From: Streptomyces sp. MJM8645
GTDB taxonomy: Bacteria > Actinomycetota > Actinomycetes > Streptomycetales > Streptomycetaceae
Length of the DNA: 64,000 nt
Assembly (NCBI RefSeq): GCF_001625365.1
Contig: NZ_LJJF01000001.1
Location: 682,001-746,000 of the forward strand
Direction: 5' to 3'
The notes beneath the pieces were generated by a model, which did not search any database, was not told the origin of the DNA, and worked only from the letters and a program-made list of their open reading frames with translations. The position numbers and the translations under genes are program-made. The first letter of the stretch is position 1. The number at the start of each line of letters is the position of its first letter. This document shows, piece by piece, positions 63,601-64,000 of this stretch.

Positions 63601-64000
63601 GACCACGTCAGCGCGGCGATCCTGCGGCTGTCCCGCGACGACCGGGCGGCGGGCCGCAACCACCACCTCGCCAACGGGACGCACCTCCCGTTCTCCGCGA
63701 TGACGGAATCCCTCCGCTCCCTCGGCTACCGGCTGGACGAACTCCGCTGGGACGCCTGGGTGCGGCGCATCCGCGCCGACCGCGACAACGCGATGGTCCC
63801 GATGATCGACGCGTTCGAATCGACCATCTACAGCGGACGCAACCACTACCTGTCCGTCGACACCTCGCAGACCCGCGAGCTGCTGGCCGGTACCGGCGTC
63901 GACTGCCCGCCGATGACGCGTGAACTCTTCGAGAAGTACGTCGGGTTCTTCGTCCGCGTCGGCTACTTCCCCGAACCGGGCGCCGGCCGCTTTCCCGGCG
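57634..64000 (+). CDS. lymA: Hybrid NRPS-PKS synthase, A-T-KS-AT-T-reductase (LymA-like), 3' end outside window
   Basis: 2122 residues are visible from the ATG at 57634. Domains in order: adenylation (about 10-530; YTSGTTGRPKG, DQYGSTETG, GDLARRD, RGGENIHP), carrier (Ser597 in LGLGSL), ketosynthase (TACSAS Cys837, His972, His1012), acyltransferase (GHSLGE Ser1307; HAFH at 1407-1410 indicates malonyl-CoA), carrier (Ser1674 in GVDSL), and thioester reductase (LLTGATGFLG near 1758-1767, YxxxK Tyr1919/Lys1923). There are no KR, DH or ER domains. The layout fits activation of an aryl acid, one malonyl extension and reductive release as a beta-keto aldehyde, as proposed for lymphostin LymA in Salinispora. 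The A domain is of the aryl/acyl-CoA ligase kind. Only a few C-terminal residues should be missing. Confidence 0.9.
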   Translation, partial: MAPDTTPSLIRPLSELLGGHAARIGDKVAFADARRGVGYRELDLRTSRLAGRLAALGLENGGRAAVLMGNSVEMVESCLAVIRAGGITVPLNPQASEAELVHFLRDSGASVVLCDPARLDVLLRAVAASGPSRPSIVLTGDSPMAPADASGATTDITAYETLAATPYDGPAPEESPLDAPAWMLYTSGTTGRPKGVLYSLRSSLWLVEACHVGVLGMTQDDRLLWPMPLFHGLGQNLCVMAVVAVGAGALLMSGFAPSEVLDALREDGVTFLAGVPTTYHYLLDRARQEHTRLPSLRLGFVAGSASGASLGSRFEEAFGVPLVDQYGSTETGAITSNRPTGDRVAGAAGPPVPGVAIRLVDDGSGAEVPDGEQGEVWVSGPNLMLGYHGQPDATAQVLRDGWYRTGDLARRDALGQVTLTGRLKELIIRGGENIHPVEIEDVVRTAPGVADAAVGGEPHEVLGEVPVAYVVPGPEGVDVQALFEHCRTRLSFFKVPEKVYAVEHVPRTASGKVTRHLLADADPRLLGTASTGGPGEHGSLGAEPDRGEWAGRLAALTAAERARTVLDLVRAEVALALGVEAERVAPTRPFVDLGLGSLAVVAVGRRLCALVGLRLPATAVFDHPTPAAFADRLVAELTGPSDSSTAAEAFPAEHTIPAAPGPDGAEPIAIIGMACRFPGGVESPEQLWDLVAAGRDATSDFPADRGWALDTLFDPDPDHPGTSYVSRGGFLTDPSAFDAGFFGIAPREATAMDPQQRLMLEVAWEVFERAGLDPTGLAGSETGVFVGTKGQTYSTLAAPGSEYEGHLGFATSGSVMSGRVAYALGLHGPAVTVDTACSASLVALHLACGSLRSGESRLALAGGVTVMSTPDDMITFSRHRGLAPDGRVKAFAGAADGTAFGEGAGVLLLERLSDAQRAGHRVLAVIRGSAVNQDGASNGLTAPNGRAQQRVIRRALANARVAAHEVDLVEAHGTGTMLGDPIEAEAILAAYGRGRDPQRPLWLGSVKSNIAHTQAAAGMAGVIKLVEAMRHAVLPATLHVDQPSPHVDWSSGNVRLLDEARPWTAADGRPRRAGVSSFAISGTNAHVVLEEAPHSPAPEEAPAPVSPEGAPAPVRALSAVPWLLSAKSPAALRDQARRLESFLRAEPDRNAVDVGRTLALSRAGLEHRAAVVADLGRGANGADGVEGLLRALGALAEGEPAAGLTTDHAGAARTTAFLFTGQGSQWAGMARELYEAFPVFAEALDAVCDHLAPQVRQLLLAAAGDAADDGRIHRTGIAQPALFALEVAQFALLRSWGVRPDALAGHSLGELAAAHVAGVFSLADAARLVTARGELMQALPEGGAMIALEATEDEVLPLLAGRESRLGIAAVNAPRSVVVSGDEDAAAEVAQLVAELGRRTKRLTVSHAFHSPRMDAVLEEFEAVARTVTYRAPDLPIVSTVTGALAGAELLTPAYWTGQLRSAVRFAAAVRTLRERGTDTFVELGPDASLTALVRQIADGGDAHGGDGGDDADGGDRTGGHRTLPVSRRDRPGAATAVAVAAALHTAGVPVDWAAFFDGTGARHVTLPTYAFQRKRYWLPALAAPTPAPVPAAIAEAEAEAAAEEAAPSGRVLKPGERPEVAARLAGVLAGLDEEKQLLHMIDRIATRVAAVLGHDSADAIDPDVPFLELGVDSLMAVEMRNQFSDFCGVSLRPTLVFEHPTPAVLADHLLAKVLAAVSATPGVDEDAVDFASEVVLAADISPADEVIRVADDPQEVLLTGATGFLGAYLLRDLLRTTRATVHCLVRGADEADAWARLRKNLEWYEFWDAIDPDRLSVVVGDLARPLLGLAPERFDALARSVDSVYHAAATVNGLYPYSALKDANVTGTAEILRLAARHRTVPVHHVSSTGVFAAEAVPGQALQVTDPPGPAEALSSGYRQTKLVAEQIIELARGRGLPVSVYRVDEISGDSERGFCQTHDFVWLSMKGIVQAGAVPQDPAGIFHLVPVDHVSAAILRLSRDDRAAGRNHHLANGTHLPFSAMTESLRSLGYRLDELRWDAWVRRIRADRDNAMVPMIDAFESTIYSGRNHYLSVDTSQTRELLAGTGVDCPPMTRELFEKYVGFFVRVGYFPEPGAGRFPG

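Overview
The window is about 70% GC with strong third-position G/C bias, GGAG-type ribosome binding sites, overlapping start/stop codons, rare TTA codons, a SARP regulator and Tat/Sec-secreted enzymes. This fits a Streptomyces (or close relative) chromosome, and the content is accessory rather than core. No tRNA, rRNA or CRISPR array was seen.

Layout. (1) 1-3625, minus strand: a Ser/Thr kinase followed by a large SNF2-type helicase that runs off the left edge; a defence-type role is possible but unproven. (2) 3999-16840: an arginyl-tRNA synthetase (minus, with a strong terminator) lies divergent to a tightly coupled seven-gene plus-strand run plus its first gene. These encode a degenerate kinase-nucleotidyltransferase fusion, a radical SAM/SPASM enzyme, a GT4 glycosyltransferase, a second radical SAM enzyme, a PLP decarboxylase, a GT-A-like protein, a sulfotransferase and an APS-kinase-like protein. 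A convergent methyltransferase closes the block. I do not recognise this pathway; it looks like an uncharacterised biosynthetic cluster for a glycosylated, sulfated small molecule.

(3) 16.8-28.7 kb: a scarred insertion hotspot. It has a serine recombinase, a second recombinase remnant, three separate 3' remnants of exonuclease III (xth) genes, fragments of a kinase, a DyP peroxidase and an imine-reductase-like gene. Intact genes between the scars are a small secreted protein, a LuxR/histidine-kinase two-component pair, a PAF-acetylhydrolase-like lipase, an aldo/keto reductase and a JAB/MPN-domain protein. (4) 28.8-35.9 kb: secreted enzymes (an SGNH hydrolase with exact 150-bp repeats and a PIG-L-like deacetylase), a LacI/CebR-like regulator with clear operators, and a small XRE protein.

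(5) 36.1-64.0 kb: a biosynthetic cluster that I assign to the pyrroloquinoline alkaloid family (lymphostin/ammosamide type). A SARP with a TTA codon is followed by an 11-bp-period repeat array set 8 bp before a -10 box. The operon then encodes an FMN reductase, a 72-aa scaffold peptide ending in Trp, a TPR protein, three LanB-like ligases, an unknown protein, a TldD/PmbA protease pair, a glycine-oxidase-like flavoenzyme and a VOC-like protein. Next come an antisense M20 amidohydrolase, a fourth LanB-like ligase, a methyltransferase and an A-T-KS-AT-T-reductase hybrid synthase cut by the right edge.

The expected logic, from work on ammosamide and lymphostin, is as follows. PEARL ligases add amino acids from aminoacyl-tRNA to the C terminus of the scaffold peptide. 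Flavoenzymes oxidise the added Trp into the pyrroloquinoline core. TldD/PmbA proteases release it. The hybrid synthase adds one malonyl unit and releases reductively, and the methyltransferase makes the methyl enol ether.
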